Of a stretch of 64,000 bases of DNA, positions 1 through 7,796 are shown piece after piece (position 1 is the first letter of the stretch; every line of letters begins with the position of its first letter). The stretch comes from Mycoplasmataceae bacterium. GTDB taxonomy: Bacteria; Bacillota_I; Bacilli_A; Mycoplasmatales; Mycoplasmoidaceae. The stretch covers positions 62,001 through 126,000 of the forward strand of contig JAITNN010000021.1 in the NCBI GenBank assembly GCA_031290395.1, written 5' to 3'. A program made the translations under genes and the position numbers. The notes below the pieces were generated by a model. The model saw nothing but the letters and a program-made list of their open reading frames with translations, did no database searches and was not told the DNA's origin.

Positions 1-85
1 TAAAAATTGTCAATTTTTTTCTGGCAGCATCATTTTATGTTTGATAAATTAATGTTTATCTACCACATTGTAATCCATTTTTATG

Positions 86-91
86 TATAAT
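86..91 (+). promoter_or_regulatory. -10 box of rpsU promoter
   Basis: A perfect TATAAT lies 35 nt before the rpsU start codon. No convincing -35 box is visible. The predicted leader of about 28 nt contains a GAAGG stretch that could serve as ribosome binding site. Confidence 0.6.
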
Positions 92-126
92 TACCGCACT
101 CAAAAAAGAAGGTCGGTGAAAAATTA

Positions 127-306
127 ATGCCAAAGGTAGTTGTTAAAGATGGTGAGTTGAACGAAGCACTAAAAAGGTTCTCTCGTATCACCTCTGAAAC
201 TCGTCGAGTTGCAAAGAAACATGAATATTATTTGCGACCAGGATTAAGAGCCAAAGAAAAATCTAAAGAAGCTCGTAAGTTTCAAAAGAAAACTCGTAGT
301 TATTAA
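127..306 (+). CDS. rpsU: 30S ribosomal protein S21
   Basis: This 59-residue basic protein is ribosomal protein S21, a small-subunit component near the mRNA exit region. It begins MPKVVVKDGE and has the family's central segment with RVAKKHEYYLRPG, followed by a Lys/Arg-rich tail (KEKSKEARKFQKKTRSY). Length is normal for the family. It has its own TATAAT promoter and is closed by a hairpin terminator that starts 7 nt after the stop codon, so it is probably a single-gene transcript. It converges with the NifU-like gene, whose stop lies inside that terminator. Confidence 0.95.
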   Translation: MPKVVVKDGELNEALKRFSRITSETRRVAKKHEYYLRPGLRAKEKSKEARKFQKKTRSY

Positions 307-312
307 AAATAA

Positions 313-338
313 AGTCTAATTAAATTAGGCTTTTTTTA
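313..338. terminator. bidirectional terminator between rpsU and nifU-like gene
   Basis: The stem AGTCTAA (313-319) pairs with TTAGGCT (325-331, one G-T pair) around a 5-nt loop and is followed by a T run on the plus strand. The stop codon of the minus-strand NifU-like gene is inside the hairpin, so both convergent genes can use it. Confidence 0.75.
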
Positions 339-595
339 TTATCATTTACAGTGAATTTCACATCTTGAATATCACCTTTAAATTCAGTCAAAAATACTTC
401 TTTTACACCCTGATCAAAGGTAATGCTAAATGCTGAACATCCAACACACGCCCCAGTAATATTTAATGTTAAAATACCATTTTTAAAGCTCACAAAAGAT
501 AAATCACCACCGTCGTTATTAATAAAAGTTCTTAAAGACTCAATGGTGTCTTTAATTTGCTCTAATAAAGTTTGTTTTGGAGCTATTTTAGCCAT
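320..595 (-). CDS. NifU C-terminal-domain Fe-S scaffold protein
   Basis: This 91-residue protein corresponds to a stand-alone NifU C-terminal domain (NFU family), which holds or delivers iron-sulfur clusters. The signature is a CxxC pair in GACVGCSAF at about residues 49-56, preceded by the typical INNDGGDLSFVSF stretch. A TATAAT box (603-608 read on the minus strand) ends 7 nt before the ATG, implying a leaderless mRNA. Fe-S client proteins can be inferred in the same window: PyrK carries four cysteines for a [2Fe-2S] cluster, and the CyuA homologue belongs to a [4Fe-4S] family. Family assignment is strong; the clients are inferred. Confidence 0.88.
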   Translation of the reverse strand: MAKIAPKQTLLEQIKDTIESLRTFINNDGGDLSFVSFKNGILTLNITGACVGCSAFSITFDQGVKEVFLTEFKGDIQDVKFTVNDNKKSLI

Positions 596-602
596 GCGTC
601 AC

Positions 603-615
603 ATTATAATATAAT
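603..615. promoter_or_regulatory. divergent promoters for nifU-like and S1-domain genes
   Basis: ATTATA at 603-608 is a minus-strand TATAAT placed 7 nt before the NifU-like ATG. On the plus strand two overlapping TATAAT hexamers (605-610 and 610-615) lie 20 nt before the S1-domain gene. The two genes therefore share a compact back-to-back promoter. Confidence 0.65.
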
Positions 616-635
616 TTATTAGGACATCATCTCAC

Positions 636-956
636 ATGCTAGAAATTGGAAAAATATACCAATGCAAGGTGGTTCGCATCGAACCAACTTTTGTCATTTT
701 AAGTTTCAATGGATTACAGGGCATTTGTCATATTTCGGAAATTAGTGATTACCATATTAGCGACATTCATAATTATTTAAAAATTGGACAAGAAGAATCG
801 TTTTTGCTAGTTCAAATTGATAGTCTCAATGATAAATATAAATTTTCATACAAACGAATTCGACCTAAGTTATTGAAGCACCATGGGGATATCATTGAAT
901 CAATATCTGGTTTTGAAAACTTGTATGATAATACAATGCGCGAATTAGATAAATAA
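636..956 (+). CDS. S1 RNA-binding domain protein (GSP13/YugI-like)
   Basis: The 106-residue product opens with one S1 RNA-binding domain: IGKIYQCKVVRIEPTFVILS, then GLQGICHISEIS and the second half DYLKIGQ-like YLKIGQEESFLLVQID. Small single-S1 proteins of this type (Bacillus GSP13/YugI) bind ribosomes or RNA, but the function of this one is not shown by the sequence. The last 25 residues are acidic and unconserved. tRNA-Arg starts 4 nt after the stop codon, so the two may be co-transcribed and separated by processing. Confidence 0.8.
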   Translation: MLEIGKIYQCKVVRIEPTFVILSFNGLQGICHISEISDYHISDIHNYLKIGQEESFLLVQIDSLNDKYKFSYKRIRPKLLKHHGDIIESISGFENLYDNTMRELDK

Positions 957-960
957 ACCT

Positions 961-1037
961 GCGCCCTTAGCTCAACTGAATAGAGCATTTGACTTCGGAT
1001 CAAAAGGTTGGGGGTTTGACTCCCTCAGGGCGCGCCA
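961..1037 (+). tRNA. tRNA-Arg (anticodon TCG)
   Basis: A 77-nt cloverleaf with encoded CCA. Acceptor GCGCCCT (961-967) pairs with AGGGCGC (1027-1033). The anticodon loop CTTCGGA gives TCG, reading CGN arginine codons. The D arm (AGCTC...GAGC) and T arm (GGGGGTTTGACTCCC) are present. It lies directly after the S1-domain gene and is followed by a terminator. Confidence 0.92.
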
Positions 1038-1040
1038 ATT

Positions 1041-1071
1041 AAAAAACCAGATTGAAAAACCTGGTTTTTTT
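1041..1071 (+). terminator. terminator after tRNA-Arg
   Basis: A 10-bp perfect stem (AAAAAACCAG at 1041-1050 with CTGGTTTTTT at 1061-1070) with a 10-nt loop runs into a T tract, a standard intrinsic terminator 3 nt after the tRNA. Confidence 0.85.
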
Positions 1072-1179
1072 GTTTATTCTTTTAGACAATTTGGCTTTAC
1101 TAAATCGTCAAGACGATTATCAATTTTAAATAAAAATATTTTTACACTTTTTTATTTTCATAATTTAGTAATTACATAA

Positions 1180-1185
1180 TATAAT
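1180..1185 (+). promoter_or_regulatory. -10 box of rpsD promoter
   Basis: TATAAT here precedes a roughly 150-nt untranslated leader of rpsD. TTCATA at 1157-1162 with a 17-bp spacer is a possible weak -35. Confidence 0.6.
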
Positions 1186-1205
1186 CTCATTCGCACATCG
1201 GCAAG

Positions 1206-1296
1206 TCGGTATTAGATCATCGATATCTGGTAGCTTAGCATTAGTAGTAAGTGTTGCTGAAATCACCGAACCTATTAGTACCAGATAGTGATCTAA
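1206..1296 (+). promoter_or_regulatory. structured rpsD mRNA leader, candidate S4 autoregulatory element
   Basis: TTAGATCA (1212-1219) and ATCTGGTA (1225-1232) pair with TACCAGAT (1279-1286) and TGATCTAA (1289-1296), making two stacked 8-bp helices interrupted by a small internal loop. TCGGT (1206-1210), just outside the stem, is complementary to ACCGA (1265-1269) inside its loop, so a pseudoknot can form. S4 is known to repress its own mRNA through structured leaders in Bacillus and E. coli. The match here is by position and fold logic, not by a covariance search. Confidence 0.6.
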
Positions 1297-1341
1297 GAAT
1301 CAACAAATACTTTTGTGCTCAAAACACAAAGGAGACATTAA

Positions 1342-1932
1342 ATGTCAAGATATACAGGAAGCGTAAATCGCAAATCTCGAAGATTGGGTTTTTCCATTCT
1401 CGAAAACAATAAGGAATTTTTAAAAGGTAAAAAAAGAACGTATGCACCTGGCCAACATGGCCAAGCCAACCGTAAATTATCTGGTTATGGTGAACAATTA
1501 GCAGAAAAACAAAAGCTCGCATACATGTATGGTGTGACCGATCGTCAATTTAGACGCATCTTTACATTCGCAAAAAAAATGAAAGGTTCTAATGCATTAA
1601 ACTTATTAATTGCCTTAGAGTCTCGTTTGGACAATTTAGTTTACCGTATGGGTTTTGCTCCAACGAGACGTAGTTCAAGACAATTAGTTACTCATGGTCA
1701 TGTTTTAGTTAACGGTAAGAAAATGGATATTCCAAGTACATTTATTCAGCCAAAATCTATTATCTCTATTAAAGAGAAGTCACGTAAGCTACCACTTATT
1801 AACCGAGAAGAAAAAGTTGGTACATTAGCTTTTGTTAAAGTTGATAATGCTAATTTTTCAGGCGAATATTTAAGATATCCTGAAAGACCAGAATTAAATC
1901 AAGACATTAACGAAACATATGTCGTTGAATGA
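1342..1932 (+). CDS. rpsD: 30S ribosomal protein S4
   Basis: This 196-residue protein is S4, an early 16S rRNA-binding assembly protein. It shows the N-terminal RYTGSVNRKSRRLG, the KRTYAPGQHGQ segment, and the S4 RNA-binding domain around residues 95-160 (ESRLDNLVYRMGFAPTRRSSRQLVTHGHV, followed by VNGKKMDIPS). AAAGGAGA, 7 nt before the ATG, is a good Shine-Dalgarno. The long structured leader upstream suggests feedback control by S4 itself. It is well separated from its neighbours. Confidence 0.97.
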   Translation: MSRYTGSVNRKSRRLGFSILENNKEFLKGKKRTYAPGQHGQANRKLSGYGEQLAEKQKLAYMYGVTDRQFRRIFTFAKKMKGSNALNLLIALESRLDNLVYRMGFAPTRRSSRQLVTHGHVLVNGKKMDIPSTFIQPKSIISIKEKSRKLPLINREEKVGTLAFVKVDNANFSGEYLRYPERPELNQDINETYVVE

Positions 1933-2036
1933 TATAACCGCTTAGTTAAGTAATTTACAAATACCTTAAATCATAGAACGCCCCCATCAGTTGTGTTATG
2001 GACAAATATGCGAAAGTTTAGTTTATAATTACCTAT

Positions 2037-2339
2037 ATGAAAATTTGACCTAAAAGACTTTGAAACGCAGGTATTGCTTGTACGATTAGTGGAATTGTTA
2101 TGTTCACAATTGGCTTATCTTTAAGTATTTATATAATGGTTTACGCCACCGAGAACCCTGGTGTTCAGCCGGAATACATCGCTGACATGATGCCTATTGC
2201 GTCAGCTTTAATAGGAGTATCGTGGGGTTTGCTTCTTGTTCAGGGGATTGCAATGTGAATCGTTGGTGGTATCTTTAAGAGTAAGTATGCTAAACAACAA
2301 GCAACGCAAACTACTACTTCTATTCAAATTAAACAATAA
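2037..2339 (+). CDS. small two-helix membrane protein
   Basis: A 100-residue protein of unknown function, visible only when TGA is read as Trp (three such codons). It has two long hydrophobic segments, about residues 14-40 and 58-84, joined by an acidic loop containing ENPGVQPEY, and a polar Gln/Thr-rich tail ending SIQIKQ. A TATAAT (2024-2029) ends 7 nt before the ATG, so the mRNA should be leaderless. cutC starts 2 nt after its stop, so the two form one transcript. No family is recognised. Confidence 0.65.
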
Positions 2340-2341
2340 AT

Positions 2342-2956
2342 ATGGAATTGATTAAAGAAGCTTGTGTCGAAACTAAAGAGCAAATTGACAATGCTTTATT
2401 ACATAATGCTAACCAAATCGAATTATGTTCTCGCTTAGATTTGGGTGGTTTGACTCCTACTAATGATCTTATTAACTATGCGTTAAGTAAGACCGACCAT
2501 ATATTAATGATGGTAAGAATTGAAGATAATTACTCAATTGACCAAAAAGGTATTTCGACACTTGAAGGCATTATTAAAAAGTATGTTAATACCAACATCC
2601 AAGGCTTTGTTTTCGGTTTTTTAACTAAAGATAATACAGTTGATGCTTTTGCGATTAAAAGCCTTGTTAAAGCGGCACAATCAAAGGAAACCGTCTTCCA
2701 TATGGCTTTTGATCTAATTGAAGATTCCAAGGGTGCCATTGATGAATTGGTATCGCTTGGTATTACAAGGATCCTTACTAAGGGTGGCGGTGGGCTAGCT
2801 GTAAATAACCTAACAAAACTTAAAGAATTAAAAGATTATGCTAGTGGTCGTATTCAATTAATCGTTGGCGGTAGTGTAACCGATGATAATTGCGAACAAA
2901 TTGCAAAAGCCACAGGGATTAAACGATTTCATGGCCGTAAATTAGCTTATAAATAA
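2342..2956 (+). CDS. cutC: CutC family protein
   Basis: This 204-residue protein is the TIM-barrel family called CutC, linked by name to copper homeostasis, although its biochemical role is unsettled. It starts MELIKEACVETKEQIDNALL and has the family hallmarks ANQIELCSRLDLGGLTP, a VRI strand, FVFGFLTKDNTVD, FHMAFD, RILTKGGG and the final FHGRK. It is somewhat shorter than the enterobacterial form (about 250). It begins 2 nt after the small membrane protein stop, so translation is probably coupled. Confidence 0.88.
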   Translation: MELIKEACVETKEQIDNALLHNANQIELCSRLDLGGLTPTNDLINYALSKTDHILMMVRIEDNYSIDQKGISTLEGIIKKYVNTNIQGFVFGFLTKDNTVDAFAIKSLVKAAQSKETVFHMAFDLIEDSKGAIDELVSLGITRILTKGGGGLAVNNLTKLKELKDYASGRIQLIVGGSVTDDNCEQIAKATGIKRFHGRKLAYK

Positions 2957-2996
2957 TTAATAAAAATAAATAATTGTCCGATTTTTTACTTTAACT

Positions 2997-3002
2997 TATA
3001 AT
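2997..3002 (+). promoter_or_regulatory. promoter of tRNA Pro-Met-Ile2 cluster
   Basis: TATAAT lies 58 nt before tRNA-Pro. The predicted leader contains two mutually exclusive pairings that share the same ATAT: ACGATAT (3010-3016) with ATATCGT (3044-3050), or ATATGG (3013-3018) with CCATAT (3031-3036). Confidence 0.6.
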
Positions 3003-3060
3003 ATTTAGCACGATATGGTGTGTATGAGACCCATATGTTCATAATATCGTAAATAATTTT

Positions 3061-3137
3061 CGGGAAGTAGCTTAGCTTGGTAGAGCACCTGGTTTGGGAC
3101 CAGGGGGTCGCAGGTTCGAATCCTGTCTTCCCGACCA
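3061..3137 (+). tRNA. tRNA-Pro (TGG)
   Basis: 77 nt with encoded CCA. Acceptor CGGGAAG pairs with CTTCCCG; anticodon stem CCTGG/CCAGG encloses TTTGGGA, giving anticodon TGG. First of three tandem tRNA genes. Confidence 0.95.
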
Positions 3138-3142
3138 TTAAT

Positions 3143-3219
3143 GGCAGGGTATCTCAGTTGGTTAGAGAACTCGGCTCATACCCGGGGTGTCGTGAGTTCG
3201 ACCCTCACCCCTGCTACCA
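3143..3219 (+). tRNA. tRNA-Met (CAT), elongator type
   Basis: 77 nt with encoded CCA. Acceptor GGCAGGG pairs with CCCTGCT, including a G-T pair at position 1-72. Loop CTCATAC gives anticodon CAT. The paired first base and the 3' end GCTACCA resemble the elongator tRNA-Met of Firmicutes rather than the initiator, which is found at 50442-50518. Confidence 0.88.
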
Positions 3220-3223
3220 TTAA

Positions 3224-3300
3224 GGAGCTTTAGCTCAATTGGTTAGAGCCCCCGACTCATAATCGGTCGGTTATAGGTTCGAGTCCTATAAGCTCCACCA
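3224..3300 (+). tRNA. tRNA-Ile2 (CAT, expected lysidine-modified)
   Basis: 77 nt with encoded CCA. Acceptor GGAGCTT pairs with AAGCTCC. Anticodon loop CTCATAA gives CAT, and the body resembles Firmicute tRNA-Ile2, whose C34 is converted to lysidine by TilS to read ATA. The amino-acid identity is inferred from resemblance. Confidence 0.82.
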
Positions 3301-3306
3301 AATCAC

Positions 3307-3340
3307 AAATTCTGAACTTAGGTGTTTCAGAATTTTTTAT
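3307..3340 (+). terminator. terminator of tRNA cluster
   Basis: AAATTCTGAA (3307-3316) pairs perfectly with TTCAGAATTT (3326-3335) around a 9-nt loop, followed by T residues. Confidence 0.85.
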
Positions 3341-3378
3341 TTTATTATTTAAGATAGACTAATTAATATAATTCTTCC

Positions 3379-3804
3379 ATGTTTAAATTTATCGTAAACG
3401 ATCCACATCAAGTTGTGTCACGACAGCTAACATCTCTATTCAAGAAAGCAAATAAACTAATAAGCGGTTTGAATAAACAAGACTCCATTTATGATCTTGT
3501 CATTGCCAATAATCAAGAGATCAAAATGATTAATAACCAATATCGCCACATTAACAAACCGACTGATGTTATTAGTTTTGCTTTACATGATGCCGCAAGC
3601 ATCAAAACTAATTTAATTGGGGAAATTTACATTAATTATCAAATGGCGACAAATCCCAAAAACACCTTTGAATTTGAAATGGTTTTCTTATTTATCCATG
3701 GGTTATTACATTTATTAGGATACGATCACCAACGCAAACAAAAAGAAAAGGAAATGTTTGCTTTGCAAAATAAGTTAATGAAGCAATTAAATTTACTAAA
3801 ATAA
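3379..3804 (+). CDS. ybeY: endoribonuclease YbeY
   Basis: A 141-residue metal-dependent RNase needed for 16S rRNA 3' maturation and ribosome quality control. The zinc-binding signature HGLLHLLGYDH is at about residues 109-119, and the family segment INKPTDVISFAL precedes it. Length is normal. A TATAAT (3367-3372) ends 6 nt before the ATG, so the message should be leaderless. dgkA, era and recO follow within 6, 1 and 2 nt, so this is the first gene of a four-gene operon. Confidence 0.95.
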   Translation: MFKFIVNDPHQVVSRQLTSLFKKANKLISGLNKQDSIYDLVIANNQEIKMINNQYRHINKPTDVISFALHDAASIKTNLIGEIYINYQMATNPKNTFEFEMVFLFIHGLLHLLGYDHQRKQKEKEMFALQNKLMKQLNLLK

Positions 3805-3810
3805 TTAAGC

Positions 3811-4200
3811 ATGGAAAAGAAAAAAGTAAAGTGGGCGTGATTAAAAAAATTTGGTTACGCATTTCGTGGTATCTACACATCGGTGAGAGAAGAAACATCT
3901 TTAGTTGTTCATTTGGTTGTTGCTGCCATTGTTTTAGTCACGGCAGCTGTATTAACCAACTATAGTCCATTAAGTCCCGCAGAATGAGCTATTCTAGTCT
4001 TTGTGATTGGAACAATCATTGGAATGGAATTAATCAATACTGCCGTGGAAAACCTTGTGGATGTTGTTTCGTTTAAATATAACTATAACGCCAAGAAAAT
4101 CAAAGATGTGTCGGCAGCGGCAACATTAGTGTTGACAATTACAGCCGTTGCGGTTGGACTAATTATTTTCATCCCGCACATTATTGAATTGTTCAAATAG
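3811..4200 (+). CDS. dgkA: diacylglycerol/undecaprenol kinase family
   Basis: A 129-residue integral membrane kinase of the DgkA family, which phosphorylates diacylglycerol or undecaprenol. The catalytic-region motif [15 protein letters not shown] is at about residues 66-80. Three hydrophobic segments are present (about 32-52, 57-68 and 105-125). Two in-frame TGA codons are Trp ([13 protein letters not shown] near the N-terminus). The location between ybeY and era is common in Firmicutes. Substrate cannot be read from the sequence; a mollicute without a wall would favour diacylglycerol. Confidence 0.88.
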
Positions 4201-4201
4201 T

Positions 4202-5083
4202 ATGAAAAGTGGATATGTAGCAATTACTGGCAAACCAAATGTAGGCAAATCTACTTTTTTGAATACGATTCTTAATAAGAAAGTAGCCATTACATCACCA
4301 AAGCCGCAGACGACTCGCAATCAAATTCATGCACTTTTTAATTATGGTGATGACAAAATCCAATTTGTCGATACCCCAGGATGACATGCTCCAAATTTTA
4401 AATTGGATTTATTTTTAAATTCGCAAATTAAAAGTAGCTATAAGATTGCAGACATTGTTTTATTATTTATTGATTTAAGTCGACCAATTGATGAAGAAGA
4501 CAAACAAATTATTAAATTAATCAAAGAATATGAAGTGAAAAACGTTTTCTTAGTTTTAACTAAATCTGATTTGAGCAATCCAACAAAAGCACAATCTTAC
4601 GAACAACAAATTAAAACTGATATTGATGTCGTTGATACATTTCTTATATCTAGTAAGAAGCAAGAAAACATTAAACCGTTGTTAGATAAGATTGTTACCG
4701 TATTACCAAATGGGAACAAGTTAGAACAAATATATGAAAACGATAACTTTACTATTAGTGAAATCATTAGAGAGCAAATTATTTTTAACACCAAACAAGA
4801 ATTACCGTATGCGACTGGTGTTTATATTGAATCAAATAATTACGATCCCGTTGTCAAAATGTTAACTATCCAAGCCATTATCTTGGTAGAAAAAGAATCT
4901 CAAAAGCCTATTGTCATTGGTAAGGGCGGATCCATGATTAAAAAAATTGGTATCATGGCTCGTAAAGAATTATTAAATGTCTTTGACACCAAGATTAATT
5001 TAAAATTATTCGTTAAAGTACAAAGTGAATGACGTAATAACGAAAAAGTATTAGCTGACATCGGTTATAGTAATAAAAAATAA
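4202..5083 (+). CDS. era: GTPase Era
   Basis: A 293-residue GTPase that binds 16S rRNA and the ribosome during 30S assembly. G1 is GKPNVGKST (about residues 11-19), G3 is DTPGWHAP with TGA as Trp, and G4 is TKSD. The C-terminal KH domain carries [13 protein letters not shown]. The start at 4202 lies 1 nt after dgkA; an in-frame ATG at 4184 would overlap dgkA and adds nothing conserved. The C-terminus [14 protein letters not shown] requires TGA readthrough. recO follows after 2 nt. Confidence 0.95.
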
Positions 5084-5085
5084 CT

Positions 5086-5790
5086 ATGGCAGAGACAATC
5101 TATCATGGATATTTAATTAAAAAATCTTCATTTCAAACGTTTGATGAAATTGTGATTTTTTTGATTGCCACTGGACAAAAAATACCTTGCATCTCTATGG
5201 GCAGTAGAAAAATTACATCTAAAAATGCTAGAAATTTATTTGTCGGCAGTTATTTGGAAATTCAAATATTTCAAAGTCGTAGCGATGAAAAATTAAGTAA
5301 ATTAAAAAAAGTCACAACAATTAAATCGCTAGATTGAAACTACGAGACATTAGAGTCCTTTAATTTATTGAATGAATGTACCGATAAGACAAATATCTCT
5401 AGAAAATCTACATATGAATTCTATACGACTTGTTTGGATTTGATCGTCAATAAAACTTACGATGAAAAAACTTTGATTCTAATCATCTTGAAAGACTTTT
5501 GTAGATTATCTGGCATCAATCTAGAAGTGAATCGTTGCGTGAGATGTGGCAATAATAAGATTAAAACCATTTCATTAAAAGATCACGGAATGCTTTGCAA
5601 TATGTGCTTTGATAGACAAAAAGATAAATTGTTTGATCTTGAAACTAGTAAAGCCATCCATTATTTATTTAATGGTAAATACGAAGAACTCAATAAATAC
5701 TATGCTGAACTAGATTTTGTTATTAAATTGTTAAAAACTTTTATTTTAGACAACATTGGCATAAGTTTTGTTTCTATCAAGCAATATTAG
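5086..5790 (+). CDS. recO: DNA repair protein RecO
   Basis: A 234-residue RecO, which loads RecA at gaps with RecR. The N-terminal OB-fold starts AETIYHGYLIKKSSF. The C-terminal helical domain holds a four-cysteine zinc site: CVRCGN then CNMC. The spacing 2 nt after era matches the common era-recO pairing. Sequence conservation outside these motifs is low, as is typical for RecO. Confidence 0.88.
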
Positions 5791-6111
5791 CGATATCAAT
5801 AGTTTATTTAGTAAAAATCATACAGCGCATATAAATTGTATATAAGTTTGAATGCCCAAAATCCTAAGATTTTCATTAAAAATATTATAAAAGCTATGTG
5901 TATTAAAAACGCTGAAGCAGAAATAAAAATGGAAGCCAGCGGTAGGTTTTTCTTTTTCCATGCATGCAAGATTAGCATGCTTTCGTGCACATAATTCCTT
6001 GATCAAATTTCGCACGAATATAAAAACTTCTTAATTAAAATGTTGAATGTATAATTTATATCATAACGCCCGATTTCAATGTTAACATCGAAAGTGGGCG
6101 TTGAGGTAAAT
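5791..6111. other. gene-poor gap with promoter and 5' hairpin of the ATPase gene
   Basis: No convincing gene is present. On the minus strand, a fragment reading KELCARKHANLACMEKEK (about 5950-6000) resembles a fragment in the next gap (7345-7796) and may be a decayed shared sequence. TATAAT at 6050-6055 is the likely promoter of the downstream ATPase. Confidence 0.5.
6065..6102 (+). promoter_or_regulatory. 5' UTR hairpin before the AAA/DUF4143 gene
   Basis: AACGCCC (6065-6071) pairs with GGGCGTT (6096-6102), with an inner TTTC/GAAA helix. It begins about 10 nt after the -10 box (6050-6055), so it would be the very 5' end of the mRNA, and it ends directly before the GAGG Shine-Dalgarno (6103-6106). 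It may stabilise the mRNA or modulate translation. Confidence 0.6.
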
Positions 6112-7344
6112 ATGAATGAAATATTAAGAATGGAATACTTAAACCAAATACGTGAATACAAAGATAAACACCGTATTAAGGTAATAACCGGTATACGAAG
6201 AAGTGGTAAGTCTACATTATTATCTCAATTTAAAGATGTTTTGAAAAATGAATTTAAGATAAACAGTAGTCAAATCATAGATTATGATTTTAACAATAAA
6301 GAATTAGCTGAATTGACTTGAAAAGAGTTGCTACACCAAATCGAAGACAAATCGGTGAATAATAAAATAAATTATGTTTTTTTAGATGAAATTCAAGAAA
6401 TAAAAGATTTTGAAAAATGTGTCATTACTTTATTTGAAAGCAAAAAATTTAAATACGATCTTTATATTACTGGTTCCAATTCTAATATGTTTTCTTCAAA
6501 CATTGCCACTGTATTCACTGGGAGAAGTAGAGAAATAAAATTATTTCCATTTTCTTTTAAAGAATATTTTCAATATGTTGCCAAACAACTAAACTGGAAA
6601 GACAGAGAAATGGCTTTTGAAAAGTATGTTAGGTTTGGTGGACTGCCAATAATATTTGAAGATTTAGAAAATGAAAAAGTGACCAAAGAAACATTAATTG
6701 ATGTACGAAATGACACTTTAAACAAAGATATTAAAAAACGTCATAAAATACGAAACTACAACGAGTTTGATAAGATAGTACCGTATTTATTTGACCATAT
6801 TGGTCAACGACTAGAGATTACTAATATTGTAAATTTCATTCACACTAATAACAACCAAAATCTTTCACGGAAAACAATAAATCGTTTCATTTTATGGTTA
6901 GAAGAAGCGGTATTGATATATAGAGCCTACTTCTTTTCAACCACTAGTAAAAGAACATTACTTACAGCTGGCAAAATTTACGCATCAGATACAGGGATAA
7001 GAAATACGTTTTCACAATTTAAAAATGTGAATTTTGGATCGTTATTAGAAAATATTGTATTTATTGAATTAAAACATCGAGGATATGATGTATCTATTGG
7101 GAAAATGTATGATGGGAAAGAAATAGACTTCGTAGCTTCTAAGGATAATGAACGTATGTATATACAAGTTACTAATTCACTTGGAACTCATCAGATACAA
7201 GAACGTGAAATTAATAATTTATTATCAATTAAAGACAACAGAGAAAAAATAATTTTAGTTAAAAATAGTGATTCATATATTAATGAAAATGGGATTAAAA
7301 TAATTAATTTAGTTGATTGATTGCTTAACAGAAACGATATTTAA
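6112..7344 (+). CDS. AAA_14 ATPase with DUF4143 domain
   Basis: A 410-residue protein of the AAA_14/DUF4143 family, common in mollicutes and of unknown cellular role. The P-loop GIRRSGKST is at about residues 24-32, Walker B is YVFLDEIQE near residue 82, and a sensor-like TGSNS follows. The C-terminal DUF4143 region has a nuclease-like EIDFVASKDNERMYIQV pattern near residue 340-360. The start at 6112 is chosen because GAGGTAAAT is a good ribosome binding site; an upstream ATG at 6079 would lie inside the 5' hairpin. The true stop is TAA at 7342-7344, after an in-frame TGA. Confidence 0.85.
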
Positions 7345-7796
7345 CGAATGTTATATAAATCGCAAACACGCTTAATTTTGCAAATTTTAACACTACCGTT
7401 TGTAAATTGCTTTGAGCTATTTGGTTACCAAAATCACTTCTGCAATGCCCCACCGACTCTATCAACACATTAACAACATAGATAGATTAGTTTATAAAGT
7501 TTGTTTTGATTGTGCTCAATAGTCTTACAATATTTTTGAGATTTGTCATTATGATAAAAATGGCCATGTGTTGTCTGACGACACAGTTAATTCTTTCAAA
7601 TTATTTTCTTTGAAAGAGTTGTGCTTTATAAAACGGTATAGTAACAGCCGTACCGTTTTTCCATCGCTGCGCGCAAGATTGGTGTGCATGGACACCCATA
7701 ATTCTTTATGGAAAGAAAGAATTATGCCACTCTATTTAGATGTGGTATACGACAGATGAATGAAAATTTTTATCTTTTTTAAGGGGATTTTATACT
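7345..7796. other. gene-poor gap with possible decayed minus-strand gene
   Basis: No intact gene. The minus strand gives broken frames, one with KELWVSMHTNLARSDGK (about 7665-7715) that resembles KELCARKHANLACMEKEK in the 5791-6111 gap. The plus-strand frame at 7568-7759 has no recognisable features. AAGGGGAT at about 7781-7788 is the ribosome binding site of the next gene. Confidence 0.4.

Noticed and set aside
423-614. Plus-strand ORF opposite the NifU-like gene
   Set aside because: Mirror of a strongly conserved coding frame; it has no features of its own.
5818-6015. Two overlapping minus-strand ORFs of 60-65 codons
   Set aside because: No promoter or Shine-Dalgarno at the starts and frames end inside the promoter of the next gene; kept only as a possible relic.
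7568-7759. 63-codon plus-strand ORF in the gap after the AAA/DUF4143 gene
   Set aside because: No ribosome binding site, no recognisable motif and composition like the surrounding non-coding DNA; the opposite strand fits a decayed gene better.
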